Shown one piece after another: positions 37,027-48,660 of a stretch of 64,000 nucleotides of DNA. A model generated the notes under the pieces. It was not told the origin of the DNA, searched no databases, and was given only the letters and a program-made list of their open reading frames with translations. Source of the DNA: Gerris lacustris (Eukaryota > Arthropoda > Insecta > Hemiptera > Gerridae); assembly GCA_951217055.1 (NCBI GenBank), contig OX578276.1, positions 66,515,144 to 66,579,143 on the forward strand, given 5' to 3'. The translations under genes were made by a program, and so were the position numbers. Numbering within the stretch: position 1 is the first letter of the stretch; each line of letters begins with the position of its first letter.

Positions 37027-37187
37027 CACCTAGGGAGTAAAGTAAGCCATTATTCCCTGAGCGAATAAGTTGGTTCTTGAGGCGAAGCCAAAGGAACCAC
37101 GGTCCCTAAATCCCGAGGCGAAGCCGAGGGAATAACGCTAAAGATAATTATCGCGAGGGGGAATTATAGCACTTTACTCCCGAGGTA
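37027..37187. repeat. short TIR element
   Basis: CCTAGGGAGTAAAGT near 37030 and ACTTTACTCCCGAGG near 37170-37185 are inverted, and the homology extends to about 30 bases (ATTATTCCCT / GGGGGAATTAT). The interior has a duplicated GAGGCGAAGCC phrase. Confidence 0.6.
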
Positions 37188-37189
37188 CA

Positions 37190-37615
37190 TACAATATTTT
37201 ATCTCCAGTTGGAAGAAAACGCATCTTCATCCATTATACAGTTTTTATTTATTATTTTGATAAATAACAATAATTGTTACCACTTTAAGTAGCACATATA
37301 AGAGATTCGATATTTAAACAAATTTTAATTGCAATTAAACTCAAATAGAAGGTTATTTAGATGCATATTTAAACAATGATAAGCGCAAATTACAAATAAG
37401 GTCGAAAAAGCAGTGTCACCAACCTGATTTCAACAACTTCACTACATAAGCCAGTCATTTTTTACTATTTATAAAATAATTAAGTTGGCAATCCTTCTTT
37501 TTCTCCCTGGTTTTACTTTTCTCCCAACTTTTTGAGTTCAGGGAAGAAAACACTTACTTCAGTCCCTCTAAACTAATCCAAAATCATAACTTTTTCTCCC
37601 TACTGGAGATAATAT
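37190..37615. repeat. inverted-repeat element, weak
   Basis: AATATTTTATCTCCAGTTGG near 37193 faces CTACTGGAGATAATAT near 37597-37612 in inverted orientation, with partial similarity just inside. No coding sequence. Confidence 0.45.
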
Positions 37616-39394
37616 ATATTTAATTGCATATTATTTTATTCATATATTGTGTGTAAATTAATATTACCTGCCATATGTTTTAAATTAATTAGTGGTTGCA
37701 TCATCTATTTAGTTATCCCTATCAACATTTGAGTTTATAGAGGATATGAAGTTTTTATGTCAGTATTCCAATGAGCCTTTCTCTCAGAATGAGTAATATA
37801 AGTCATATATAATTCAGGTAATCATTAATTCATCAAAATATTAAATAAAAAATGTTTCAAATTATGTAAAGTTAGTTTAGATTTGTAGATAAAGTGGAAT
37901 AAGTAGGATCAATGTGTGAAAATAAATTATATGTTACAGTAATTAAAGGACTGAGGATGACCTTAACAGGGTCGAAACGTCTCCTATGAAAACTTGAGTT
38001 TTATTCGTCATTACACCTTCTAGCCATCTTAAACTGCATTGATTGAATTACAAGGGTGTATAGTTTAAATATTTCTTTTAAATTATTTAAATAATTTAAA
38101 GAAATATTTTAAATAAAAAAATACAAAATAATAATTTAAATTTAATTATTTTGGTACTGACAGAAGAATTTATTATTTATCTCATCAAATGCGATAGTTA
38201 ATCCACGCATCTGAAGACTTATCAAATAAAGCTTTGTTTAAATTATGTTGACTTTATAATTTCTTAACTACTTTCAATGCACTTTGAGTATTTGTAACAA
38301 CATATTTGTATATTTTCTACAGTGTAATGACATAGAATTTCATGTTACTAAATGTATATTTTATAGTTTTTTTTTAATATTAACTAAAGTTTACGATATA
38401 GGTGTTTCTACATTATATAAACAAAATATTATAGATTTGTAAAGCCATTTTAATTTAATCTGTAAAAGAAAACAAATTAGTGTCTTTTTTAGTATAAGGT
38501 GATGTTGGGGTAATTCCAGTGTAAATTAGTACCACAATATAATGGTTGTAATTTTGGCTCTTAACAGGGTCAAATTGACATGAAATTATAGCAATTTTTT
38601 CATAATGCATCTGAAAGTAACATTTTAGAGGCAATATCGAGGTGTTATTAATTTTCTTTGTCAACAATGGCGTGGTAGTAATGCCGTGCTGGGCTGCGAA
38701 CATATATAGCCACTATGATAACCATCTCCAAGATGATAATCAACTTTGTAACCTTTCGTTAACGTATTCCGATTTTGAATAAAAAAAACAATATCAGTTG
38801 GTTATTTACTTTTTAGCGTTATACCTGTATTTTGATGCAACGTTGTTGCATTTCAAACTACCATAAGTCAGTTAGATTAATACTACCGCATTGTGATCAC
38901 ACTGGTAAAACAGATCGAAACAATATGACAAGACATTCTATTTTTGTCTTTTTTCTATTTATAATCCAATTGCGTTTTATGTTCTATCTTTAAAGCTTCT
39001 AACAGAAATAATATGGATTGTAATGACGCAACGACTAATTCTTTTAGAGGTCACACTATTTTTTTTTTTTTTTTTTCTTTTTTTTTTAATTTTTAATATC
39101 ATATGAGTTGATTATAACATGTAAGATATATTTTGAACGTTTTTTTTTAATGTACTTCTGAAGTACCTTTATTTTTTATTTTTTAGAAAAAAAAAACCAG
39201 TTATCATTTTAATGTTTAAATGTATTGGAGGAGTGGTTTCTGAGAAACGTATTTGAAAAATGAAGGAGGTAGTGTTTTATATCTAATGGATAGACTATGT
39301 TTTCATTAATGATGTATGTTGAAGGCGTAGTATCGGATAGTCGTCATGCGTTTGTTATCATTATAATCTTTAATGTAAATAATAATAAAGAAGG
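37616..39394. other. intergenic DNA, no gene
   Basis: A CTGAGGA-T-GACC...GGTC-GAAACG motif lies at 37951-37977. The frame at 38455-38703 (minus) matches no family known to me. Otherwise AT-rich. Confidence 0.45.
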
Positions 39395-39710
39395 GGGTGA
39401 GTGAAGCCCCTTTACCTTTCTAACTGGTGCTTAATGTGGGGGTGGCGTCAGCGTGCGATGGTTGGCTTGCACTCTGTGATAAGGAGGCAGCGGTGCGGCT
39501 CTTAGGGAGAAGGGGGCTCGGAGCTGCGGCCTGGTGGAGCCGGCCTCTAACTAACTATGGCCCCCACCACCTTAGCATTACTTACCAGCTCCGTGGGCTG
39601 GTAGCTGGTATACACAAACTGATCAATAGTATGCTTAACAGACCGACATACTCCAAACTGTGTAGGCGACCTCCCTGCCCCATTCTACCGGCTAAACTTT
39701 AAACTAGAAT
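39395..39710. other. GC-rich island of unknown nature
   Basis: About 300 bases much richer in G and C than the surroundings. A 91-codon plus-strand frame (39427-39702) crosses it, but its composition (Trp, Arg, Gly, Pro-rich stretches) is what GC-rich noncoding DNA gives, and no domain is visible. Confidence 0.35.
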
Positions 39711-40184
39711 CTGAAAAAATCTTCCACTCTTAGAGTTTTCTGAAAATTTCAATTTATTTCTAGTGAAGCTATTGATATTCAGCTGTTTCATACTTCCTTA
39801 GAATAGTATTTCATTTTCTATGCTTTAACGTATCAAATATTATTTTTAGGTACTTAAGAAGTCAAAAATCAAAATAGTGGGAATAATTTTGTTGTTTAAT
39901 TTTATTTTCTTCTTAGCTTTTAGATATGTATTGGAAATATAAATTGAATTGATTAATTTAAAATATAATTTAAACATAACATTTGCACAAGGTGATTAAT
40001 ATATTTAACTCCTAGTATGCCCCAAGATAGAGTACTCAAGAGGAAAATTTTTCTTATTTTTGGGTTTTCGAAAAAGTCATTCTTTATAATAACTCCTGCC
40101 TGTTTTTATCCTCTAAAAATGATACCATTTTATTGATTTGCAAAGGGTGTTAAGTTTTTTGAACACTAAAAAATTACCAAGAAT

Positions 40185-40188
<4 letters not shown>

Positions 40189-40278
<90 letters not shown>
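40189..40278. repeat. (TA)n microsatellite
   Basis: About 45 uninterrupted TA dinucleotides. Confidence 0.97.
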
Positions 40279-40280
<2 letters not shown>

Positions 40281-40660
40281 CTCCAAGAATAATATTTAGA
40301 CAAGTTGTTTAGAAAATGTATACGTTTAGGAGAATAACGTATATTCAAGCCACGCTCAAGCGTCTGCTTTTGCGGTCAGTAAGCAATTCATAGTAGTAAG
40401 GTGTTATTGTAATATGTAAACCATATTGCTAATAATTTATGTTATCATAAATAAATAAATTATTATTACTTGTAATCCAATTTTTGCTTAATCCCAAATA
40501 AATCTAAGGCTCTTAGATGTATACCTATTACCTATTTAATGACTTGTTAAAATTTAGGTTCTTTCTATTTAATATCGATTATAAAAATTTTAGTCCAGAA
40601 ATATTGATTACTTTTAAGATTAATGAGTACAGTAGTGAATGCCAATATAGTAGCTACAAC

Positions 40661-40971
40661 CAGTGGCGTACCCAGGACTTTTCCTGGGGTGGGGCTAAAC
40701 ATAGGGGGCTGTTATAAGTAGAAGTAGGGGGGGGGGGGGGGTATGTATAGCCTAAGTATATGAAATATTCTGTGTAACCTAACTTTCTTTATGCGTTTTG
40801 TGATTTTGAAAATACTTTTTCATCATTTTCCTCTCGAGAATTTCATAAGTAAATAGTATTTTCTTAAGGCTCTGGGGTCCTCCGGAACTCCCCCCACCTT
40901 TCAAGGCTCTGGGGTCCTGTAGAACTCCCCCACCGTTCAAGACCGTCATCCCACTCGAGGGTATGCCACTG
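40661..40971. mobile_element. hAT-type MITE, 311 bp
   Basis: Terminal inverted repeats CAGTGGCGTACCC and GGGTATGCCACTG (one mismatch) are flanked by a perfect 8-base duplication GCTACAAC at 40653-40660 and 40972-40979. The interior has a G run and a duplicated GGCTCTGGGGTCCT unit of about 50 bases. No coding capacity. Confidence 0.88.
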
Positions 40972-41084
40972 GCTACAACCTCATTGTTGCAGAAAATGAG
41001 CATTATTATTATTATTTATAATATTTTTGATATTGACAACAATGAACTATCATTGTAACAATTCCTTACAATTATTTACCTGTG

Positions 41085-41230
41085 CTCTAGTCTGTAGTCT
41101 CTGCACACGCGTAGCCGAACTACTGAGGCGATTTGAATGACATTTGGCATCCATGATCAGAAACGTAACCCGAGGCGATATTCAAAAATTAATATGAGCT
41201 ACAAATTTGGAGGGGCCACCCTCCAAAGTC
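41085..41230 (+). repeat. interspersed repeat family B, copy 3
   Basis: GTCTGTAGTCTCTGCACACG, CGAACTACTGAGGCGATTTG and TGACATTTGGCATCCATGAT correspond to the 33.5-33.8 kb copy. Confidence 0.6.
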
Positions 41231-41442
41231 TCTGAAAAAGAGGGTAAGAAAAGAGTAAAAGTAAAATACAGAGAGAGGAAGCTATATAGTAAAATTCCTT
41301 GGAAGAGAAATAATACCTAATTTACAGATATTCAAGAAACAAGGTTAAACTTGAGAGCCTAAAATTTTCAGTGAACATTGATGATAAAAAAGGGATAACA
41401 AATATTGGGTTAAACAATTAATTTTGGTTTAAAACCTAGAGT

Positions 41443-42885
41443 CGGCTCTTGTAGTTTTCTTGATGCATCTAAAAATCCGGCCCAAAGGACCAATATGTTA
41501 GCGCGCCAAGGTTGCCAAGAATTGGCACACCGTTGTTCGACACTATAAGTATGAACAAATGCCAGTGGTAGCTCTGACAAGAAGAATATGAATAAAACAA
41601 AAACAAAATACTTTGAACTTTGTGTGTACATTTAGAAGTAATTAAGAAGTATATATAAAGTTCACAAAAATAATAAAAAGGGTAAGTAAAAATCAGTAGA
41701 ATAGTTACATAAAAAGTAATGATAGAGTAAGGTGTATCCTGTGGTGAATCTTGTAGTATATCCTGTGGCTTCCTAACACACTCCCAGTATTGGGTGGTTT
41801 GTTGGAAGTTCACAAGCAGGATGTTGATCAAGCGGACGGGAAGATAAGATGTAGTGCAGAGTATTCCAACCCGCACAGAAGTAAAATTGACGGGAGGCCA
41901 GTACAGTAGAGTACTATACGCCAGAGGCACATGAAGTCAGTCAGTATGGCTTAACTCACAGTATGACACTGAACGTAGGCACGTAGCTGTAGAGGTGTTA
42001 ACGAGTCAGTGGGTCAAGAGAGACGAATTTATTGAGTCAGCACAGAACGGGATGCCGGGCCGGTACAGTAGGTACACAGTACGTCTAAGGCTCGAGATGC
42101 TGGACAGTAAGTCGTGACACAAAGAGAACACTTCAACGTAGGCGGACTTAAGTAAGGTGTGAACCCGTCCGTGGTTTAAGAGAGATGTAAGTTCAAAACA
42201 TATGTACATCTTAAACAGATGTATAATTATAAATGTATAACCCACCTTAAGGAAGAGAAACATAACATAAAAAGAATTGACCATGCAATTATGACTAGAG
42301 GTCAAATCAGAGGAAATTATATAGTACCAGCTCTCAGAACCTCTATGGCCCAAAGACACTGGACATATTGCGCAATAATACTGTTCAATCAACTTCCTGA
42401 TGAGCTTAAAAACATAAAATCCTTGGTACTATTCAAAACTAAAATAAGAAAATATGTTGCCGACATACACTAGATTTATAAATATACTTTAGCTACTAAG
42501 ATAAACTAAAAAAAAAAAAAATAAAATAAAAAAAGTGTAAACACTAAATGTATATAGTCATTATCATTACTATAAATAACTAAAACTATAAAAACTAAAA
42601 TAATATATAATAATATAAATATATAATTAAAACTAAAATAAATATATAATTATGTAAAATAACTAATTAATCCTTTTAAAATAATTATTGTTGTACAATG
42701 TAATTACATAACAAACTGTGTAAACTCTCTCTCCACAGCTCAGGACGCCATGTTCTCTAGTGGAGAGATAACCTAATGTAGTATTAAATTGTTAAATCAG
42801 CAAAAAAGATAACTCGATGTAATGGAATATTATTATGTATTAATATGTTGTATTTTTTCTTATTCAATAAAGGTAAATTAAATCC

Positions 42886-42916
<31 letters not shown>
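41443..42916 (+). mobile_element. truncated non-LTR retrotransposon with poly(A) tail
   Basis: A 12-base direct repeat, AAAACCTAGAGT, flanks the insertion (41431-41442 and 42917-42928). The 3' part (about 42190-42912) is in plus orientation: the end of a reverse-transcriptase frame, a 3' UTR, AATAAA at 42866-42871 and a long A tract. The 5' part (41443 to about 42190) has no plus-strand coding and may be an inverted segment, as arises by twin priming in LINEs. Confidence 0.75.
42190..42473 (+). pseudogene. C-terminal end of a LINE reverse-transcriptase protein
   Basis: The frame reads ...HAIMTRGQIRG...PALRTSMAQRHWTYCAIILF then NQLPDELKNIKSLVLFKTKIRKYV and a stop. This is the conserved tail found after the reverse-transcriptase domain of many animal LINEs (RTSxGQRSFxYxGxxLWNxLPxxIK). 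All catalytic parts are missing, so it is a 5'-truncated relic. The frame is open back to about 42190, where the inversion junction probably lies. Confidence 0.75.
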
Positions 42917-43923
42917 AAAACCTAGAGTAAACTAATAATATTAAATAAACTATTAATATTAGTGCATTCCTGCTCCATTAATAAAGAAATATTTTTTAGT
43001 GAGTAAGACTACATGTCCCAGGGTTTGTGGTTGTACAAGAGAAAACAGTGCTAATGTTTAAACTGAGATCAAATAATTAAAAATTACACTACTTCTTAGA
43101 ATTAATTTAAGTTTTATAAACACATTTCTGTACTACAACACAAAAACACAAGACCCAAATAAATTAATATTAAACATTAATTTTGATTCCGGGCTACGTC
43201 CGCTTTAAATTATCAAGAGGTCCTATATATTCCCTTTATTTTCTTTCAGAACAATCTTAAGCTGATCAGATGTTTACATAATTTTAAACATGCCTTCGAA
43301 AGTATTATTGACAAACCTAATATAAACACACAATAATATAATTAATTTTATAGCCAATCACGTGGCGGTTGCATACTACTAGATACTTTTTTATCATTAC
43401 TTTTTTAAGATGTATTTGTTTGGTTAGGTTTTGGTTTTTTAAAGATTCAAATTTGTATGCTACGAAAATTTATTCTGCTAACAAAAAAAAAAAGGTTGGT
43501 TGTTTAGGTTACCGTAACAGTTTTAGAATGTCCTATTCTACTAAATGCTTTTGTTATACCCAGTTCATTTATTGTCACGTTTAATAGGAAGTGAGCTCAA
43601 CTTCCTCTCAATACGGCGTAACATTTGTTCGATATCGATAGAATATATATTACCGACGCTATTGTTGATGCTATCTATTCGTACATCTTAGATTAAATTA
43701 AGTGACTTTTGTCGTACAGAAAGATTCTTTAGAAATAAATAAAAATAAATAAATAAATAATAATAGGTAATTACAAAATTAAAAACAAAGAACATAAAAT
43801 TATACAATAAAATAATTTTAATAACTATCTATTACAATAAAATTGATTTTTCATTGAGTCACTGATAAGGAGAGGCCATCCCCTGATGGCACTTCTATCA
43901 CGTGATTTACAATTTAATCGTCA

Positions 43924-44677
43924 CTAAGTAAGTCTCTGGGCCATATCCATATAGTCGTCTCTAGAGAGACGACCTCTGAGATTGCCAGAAATATGAGGAG
44001 AGGATAGGTTCTTGAAAATAGGATTGGAATGATTAGTGACTGCATAATGAAATTGATGATTATATCGGAGGGATGCAAGAATTTGTACAAAGGTAACTTT
44101 TAGATCATTGTCAATAGTATGGTTGACATAGAAGGGATCATTGGGATTTTTACGAAGGATAATAAATTGGATTTTATAACAATTTTATGGCTTGGTCGAT
44201 CCCCACCGCTCTTGTCTGTTGGTTGGTCCAGATAGGTTATATTAAATAATTATATTCCACAAGTTTGTTCGTTAGTGAAAGATTAGAATGGATGCTTAGA
44301 TGTCTGAGTAGCGCCGTTATTTTATGTCCGTAAATTTCAGGCGTGTATGTAAGTTTTAAGTCAGTTTTCTGTCCAGGTGTTGTCCTAGATACCGTAATTG
44401 GTTAGATAAAAGAAGTTGGAGGTAGTACAGAATGGATGTCATGATGACTGAACGTCACGTAAACACTTTTTTTTCGATTGAACATTATCCTCCATTTCCT
44501 GAACCAGTTGTCAACGAATTGCAGGTGATCTTGAAGGGAATCAGTGGCGTGGATGGTATCTGCGTCAGTTGATAAAATGGGTTTATCACCGGCACAGGAA
44601 GCTAAGGACGTGTAGATCAGTTGTGTGGATGGAGTAAAGAAGAGGGCATAAAATACTACCTTGAGGGATTCCTGCAA
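43924..44677 (-). pseudogene. Jockey-like LINE reverse transcriptase, decayed
   Basis: Minus-strand frame 44677-44402 reads ...GDKPILSTDADTIHATDS, LQDHLQFVDNWFRKWRI and FNRKKSVYVTF, which is the Jockey-clade reverse transcriptase around and after motif C. The catalytic Y-A-D-D has become C-A-G-D, so it is inactive. After a frame change, another open stretch (about 44190-43924) gives ILRKNPNDPFYVNHTIDNDL and ends at the stop 43926-43924, like the Jockey C-terminus. Possible upstream remnants extend to about 44930. Confidence 0.75.
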
Positions 44678-44930
44678 GTATAGAGTAATCGGGATAACAA
44701 GAGCCTAAACTAACAGCGAAAAATAAATTTTTCGTCTTGAGGCTGGAACTATGCTGTCAGATGCGGCGTGTGTTGAGTTGAAAGCTGTCGGCCTCGAGGA
44801 TTTTTGAAATTTGTGTTGGGAAAGGTAAGGGGTAGGTAGAAAAATCCTGTAGTCTTTTTCTTGAGGAGTCCTCAAGGAAATCCCGAAGGCTTTTTCCTTG
44901 AGCATTTCCTCTTCGTGTATGACCACCTTA

Positions 44931-46720
44931 ATATTCTGTAAATTTTAAGAAGAAGCTCTCCCAAGATATTACTCATTACTGGAAAAAAGCTAATGGAAGA
45001 AGTTAAATGGTGAGAAAAAGTGCAAACCAAAAAAATAAAGAAAAAAAAAATATATGAATAAAATAGAAATCAAAGCCACAAGTGGAGTCGATGTCAATAG
45101 AATAAATAACGAATAGATTCTCCACAAAATGAATTTTTAATTTTTAAAACTAGCTTTCGACCTCTCGGCTATCACCATTTGCTTATCAGTATACATATGG
45201 TAACATAAGTTTTATATAAAAAAGAAATAGTGTACAATTAAAATTCCAAAAAGTTAACCTAAAATTTGAGCTAAGAATAAATAAAATCCAAAATAAAAAC
45301 TAGTTGCCGAGAAGGAAAATAAATAAAAAAAGTAGGGAAAAATAAAGTAAAATAAAATAATATGATTAAAAAATTATATATAAAAACTAAATATTTTTTT
45401 TTTTTTAACTTTTTGAAATATTTATTATATAGTATTTCTTTGTTATTTAGTGTTTACGCAACCATATTAATTTATGCTACTATTAAATGCACTAATGATG
45501 GCCGAAGCTAGTTTTGAAAATTGATCATTCATTTTGTGACGGGCTGTTCGTAACAATTATAAGGTTTTATTCTATGAAGGAAATCAAAAATTAAAAATTC
45601 CAAAAATGCTTTTAAGAATGAGGAAACATTTAGGGTCTCGTTTAACTCATATTTCTAATAACGAATTCTTTAATATTAATGAAATTTGTGTACTTTCTAA
45701 GGCGGTCGCCGATTTTTTCCTGTAGTTAAAATTAGCCCGCACATGGTCTCCATACTAATTTGAAGCTTCTGCACATATTGTTTTTTCTCGTATATGCGAA
45801 CGAGTTACTTAGTTTTTTAAATCTATTTTATTATTCTTTATTATTAACTATGTGACCATTCTTCCAATAACAGGACAGTAAAATATTGAAGTACAGGTAA
45901 GTAAAATAAGTATAAAAGCTGGGTTTAAAAAACGTAATCTTTATTATATTAGCTTATTATGTAGAGCAAATAACTGTAAATCAGTACCTGAATTATTATA
46001 TGTTTTTACAAGAAATAAAAATAGCACTGAGACAAATTATTGCAATTTTTTATTTTTTCCCTTCAAGCCATTGTGTTATAATTTATAGTTTTTATAACAC
46101 ACAGAACGTTGTAATGGATATACGGGTTGATAAGCGTGAAATAGAAACGTAGGATGGCGATGGCTGGTTTTGTGCTTTAAGGTATATCTATAGCGGGTGT
46201 GACAAGTTACCGTATCAGTTTGATTTGTGTGGCCTCGGTCTCATCCTGACGCTCTAACCAATGTTTTACTCTGTTCACTCTATCCTTTTATCCCATTGGA
46301 TAAAAATGATTCTTCTCTTGCCGACTTAAGGGTTTTATATCTCCTACCAATAACAAAAGAAGTTGGTTGAAAGATAGATATCCCTTTTTTTTATTCTAAA
46401 ATAAATAATTTTTCATAAATATTGGCACATACCTATTATACGAGTACTTGTAGAATGAAACGTGGGTGTTTTGTTTGGAGTTGTTTTTTAAATCTTGCAA
46501 TATAACATAAATCAATTATCAGTCGAGGTATCATTTTTGTTTTTGGGGCTATCAATTGAGAGAAAAACCAAAACACACAAAAGCCGTGTATTTTAGGTCC
46601 AGTTTACAGCTGAAAGTTAACTGATTTAAAAGTAAGACTATTATAAAACTGGCACATTATAGAAACACACCTATATAATCTTGGATTATTAACGAAACCG
46701 TTTCATACTTAATTCAAATT
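44931..46720. other. intergenic DNA with repeat fragments
   Basis: Around 45110-45200 (minus) and 45490-45590 (plus) related phrases face each other (ACTAGCTTTCG / GAAGCTAGTTTT, AAAATGAATTTTTAA / TCATTCATTTTGTG), suggesting a decayed inverted repeat of about 480 bases. No gene recognised. Confidence 0.4.
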
Positions 46721-46721
46721 A

Positions 46722-46999
46722 TAATTATTAGTAACAACGGGAGATAGAAAGAGAAAAATATACTCCAGCGCCGGGACGCGAACCACGGGCCTCTATATTT
46801 CCGGTATAGTCCTCTTGCCAACTAAGCTACACTGAAGAATGATTTCCTCTGTCAATAACGATACTTAATCCCGACTTGAGCTTACAATTTTTCCACAAGT
46901 CTAGGAGTCGACAATTTACGACAATAGAACTAGACCGAGATTCGAGTCCCGGCGCTGGAGTCTATTTTTCTCTGTCTATCTCCCGTTGTTAATAATTAT
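46722..46999. repeat. inverted pair of tRNA-derived SINE ends
   Basis: Left arm (46722-46791) and right arm (about 46930-46999) are inverted and share CTCCAGCGCCGGGAC and ACGGGAGATAG. Read on the minus strand, the left copy gives TAGCTTAGTTGGCAAGAG (A-box-like) and GGTTCGCGTCC (B-box-like) in tRNA spacing. The right copy keeps only the T-arm half (ATTCGAGTCCCGG). The T stem does not pair fully, so these are tRNA-derived repeats rather than tRNA genes. Confidence 0.6.
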
Positions 47000-48659
47000 G
47001 ATAATTTTATTTAAACTAAAATTTCAACTTTCCATAGTATGAATACTACCAAAAATTTAATAATTGAATTCATATTTAATATGTAAACTGTAATTGAAAT
47101 TTGATGATAAATCAAAGGCTCACTTCGTTTCAGCTTTCCTTATCCCTAAACAATGCTGGTGATTATTAAATAAATCATTTATAAGGAATTACATATTCAA
47201 AACCGCATTGAGATTGAGGTCAATGTGAAATCCCTCAGAATAGTCAAAACTAGTTTGAAAAGTTAAGGTGAAATAATTTTGGTTCTTTTTGTCTAACCAC
47301 TTTAAGTTAGAGCACAGTCATCTTCAAACTATGAAATAATGAGATCAAGTGAATCCATCTATAAATATTGATGAACTGCTTTCACTGGCCAAATCTTCTT
47401 TTATCGAAATTATAGCACATCAATGAGAGTTTTTTTTGTGACAAATTCAAAAGTTGTTGCAGGGATTGAATGAACCCACATTATTATTTCATACTTCCTA
47501 GAGCATACTTTACTGACCAATAATAATATTTAACACATCATATTATATCATGTGACATCAGCTTTCTAATCAATTTTGAAGTTATAATTTTATTTTCAAA
47601 ATCTATTTGTCCGCTTTCTTAAAAAGAACCTTGTTTTTAAATCAATAATGCAAGAAACAGAATACAATTAAAAATATTTTGAGTGACTATAAACCGATAT
47701 GTTATTTTTTTCTTTCTCATGTGCGTAGTATATATATAAAGAAAATGATTTTGTGAAGGCACGATCATTCAATTTTGAGGGATTGCTGAATTTACACGTT
47801 TTAAGGTGCTCTGAGTCCAAAAAAAGAAGTTTTTAAAAAACGTCTGTGTTCCTCATGAATAAAATAAATATCGAAAATGATTCAGATTGAAAATAAAGTT
47901 TAATCAATCACCTGTTTAATATTTGTTTAAGTATTATTATTTATTTATTTTTTTTAATTAGGTATTATTGTATTTTAAGTCAGTTTTACTACGAGTATAT
48001 GAGTGTTTTGCTCGAGTTGTTTTTACCTCTCTCTCAGGGATTTTTATAAAGAATTTATTAAAAAGGAAAAAATAACTTTGTTTCACGGCCACAATACTAC
48101 GAGCAATCTCAGTATATGCATATGACACTAATTATTAAAGCTTGGCTGCTTTTATACAAAGCCATAACGAACGCTTGCATTATCTACTTTTTTTCAATCC
48201 TATGACTAACTTCTCTATAACGTTAAATGTGAATCCTCTAAATGCAACATTCTAACAAATAACAAAACATTTGATACCGCCCCAGGCTCATATTTTTAGT
48301 TGCATTCGCATACACTGTGGTCGTTAAAAAACCCCATTTTATAGTGGAAAAAGTTATATTTTAGTAATATCATTTCCTGGGTAATTAAATAAATGTTATG
48401 TATCTGTAACAAATTTTGTTTTTAATGTATTTCCTTCGAGATGTATTTTATATTTTCTTTTACATTCTTTGGGGTTTATCGAAGTAAATATTTGTTCAAA
48501 TTTTCCAAGAAAATCTTAATTTGATTTATGTAACTTAGTTATATGTTCAAATGAAATGTATAATCATGACGTATTAATTCGTTTATTTTATCTTATTAAT
48601 ATTCTTGTAGACTCTTAATAGATCAAAGAAGTTTATATTTTATTTAATTTTCATGCATA
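47000..48659. other. intergenic DNA with one repeat family B copy
   Basis: GAATTTACACGTTTTAAGGT and CTGAGTCCAAAAAAAG at 47780-47840 mark family B copy 4, cut short. Otherwise AT-rich, no gene. Confidence 0.45.
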
Positions 48660-48660
48660 T

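Noticed and set aside
39427..39702. 91-codon plus-strand frame
   Set aside because: It coincides with a GC-rich patch where stops are scarce by chance. No homology recognised and no splice or promoter context.
41469..41930. 153-codon minus-strand frame
   Set aside because: Low-complexity hydrophobic composition and no recognisable domain. It falls in the probable inverted 5' region of a LINE insertion.
46760..46830. Possible tRNA gene on the minus strand
   Set aside because: A- and B-box-like text is present, but the T stem has mismatches, no acceptor stem could be paired, and the unit is part of an inverted repeat, so it is a tRNA-derived repeat.
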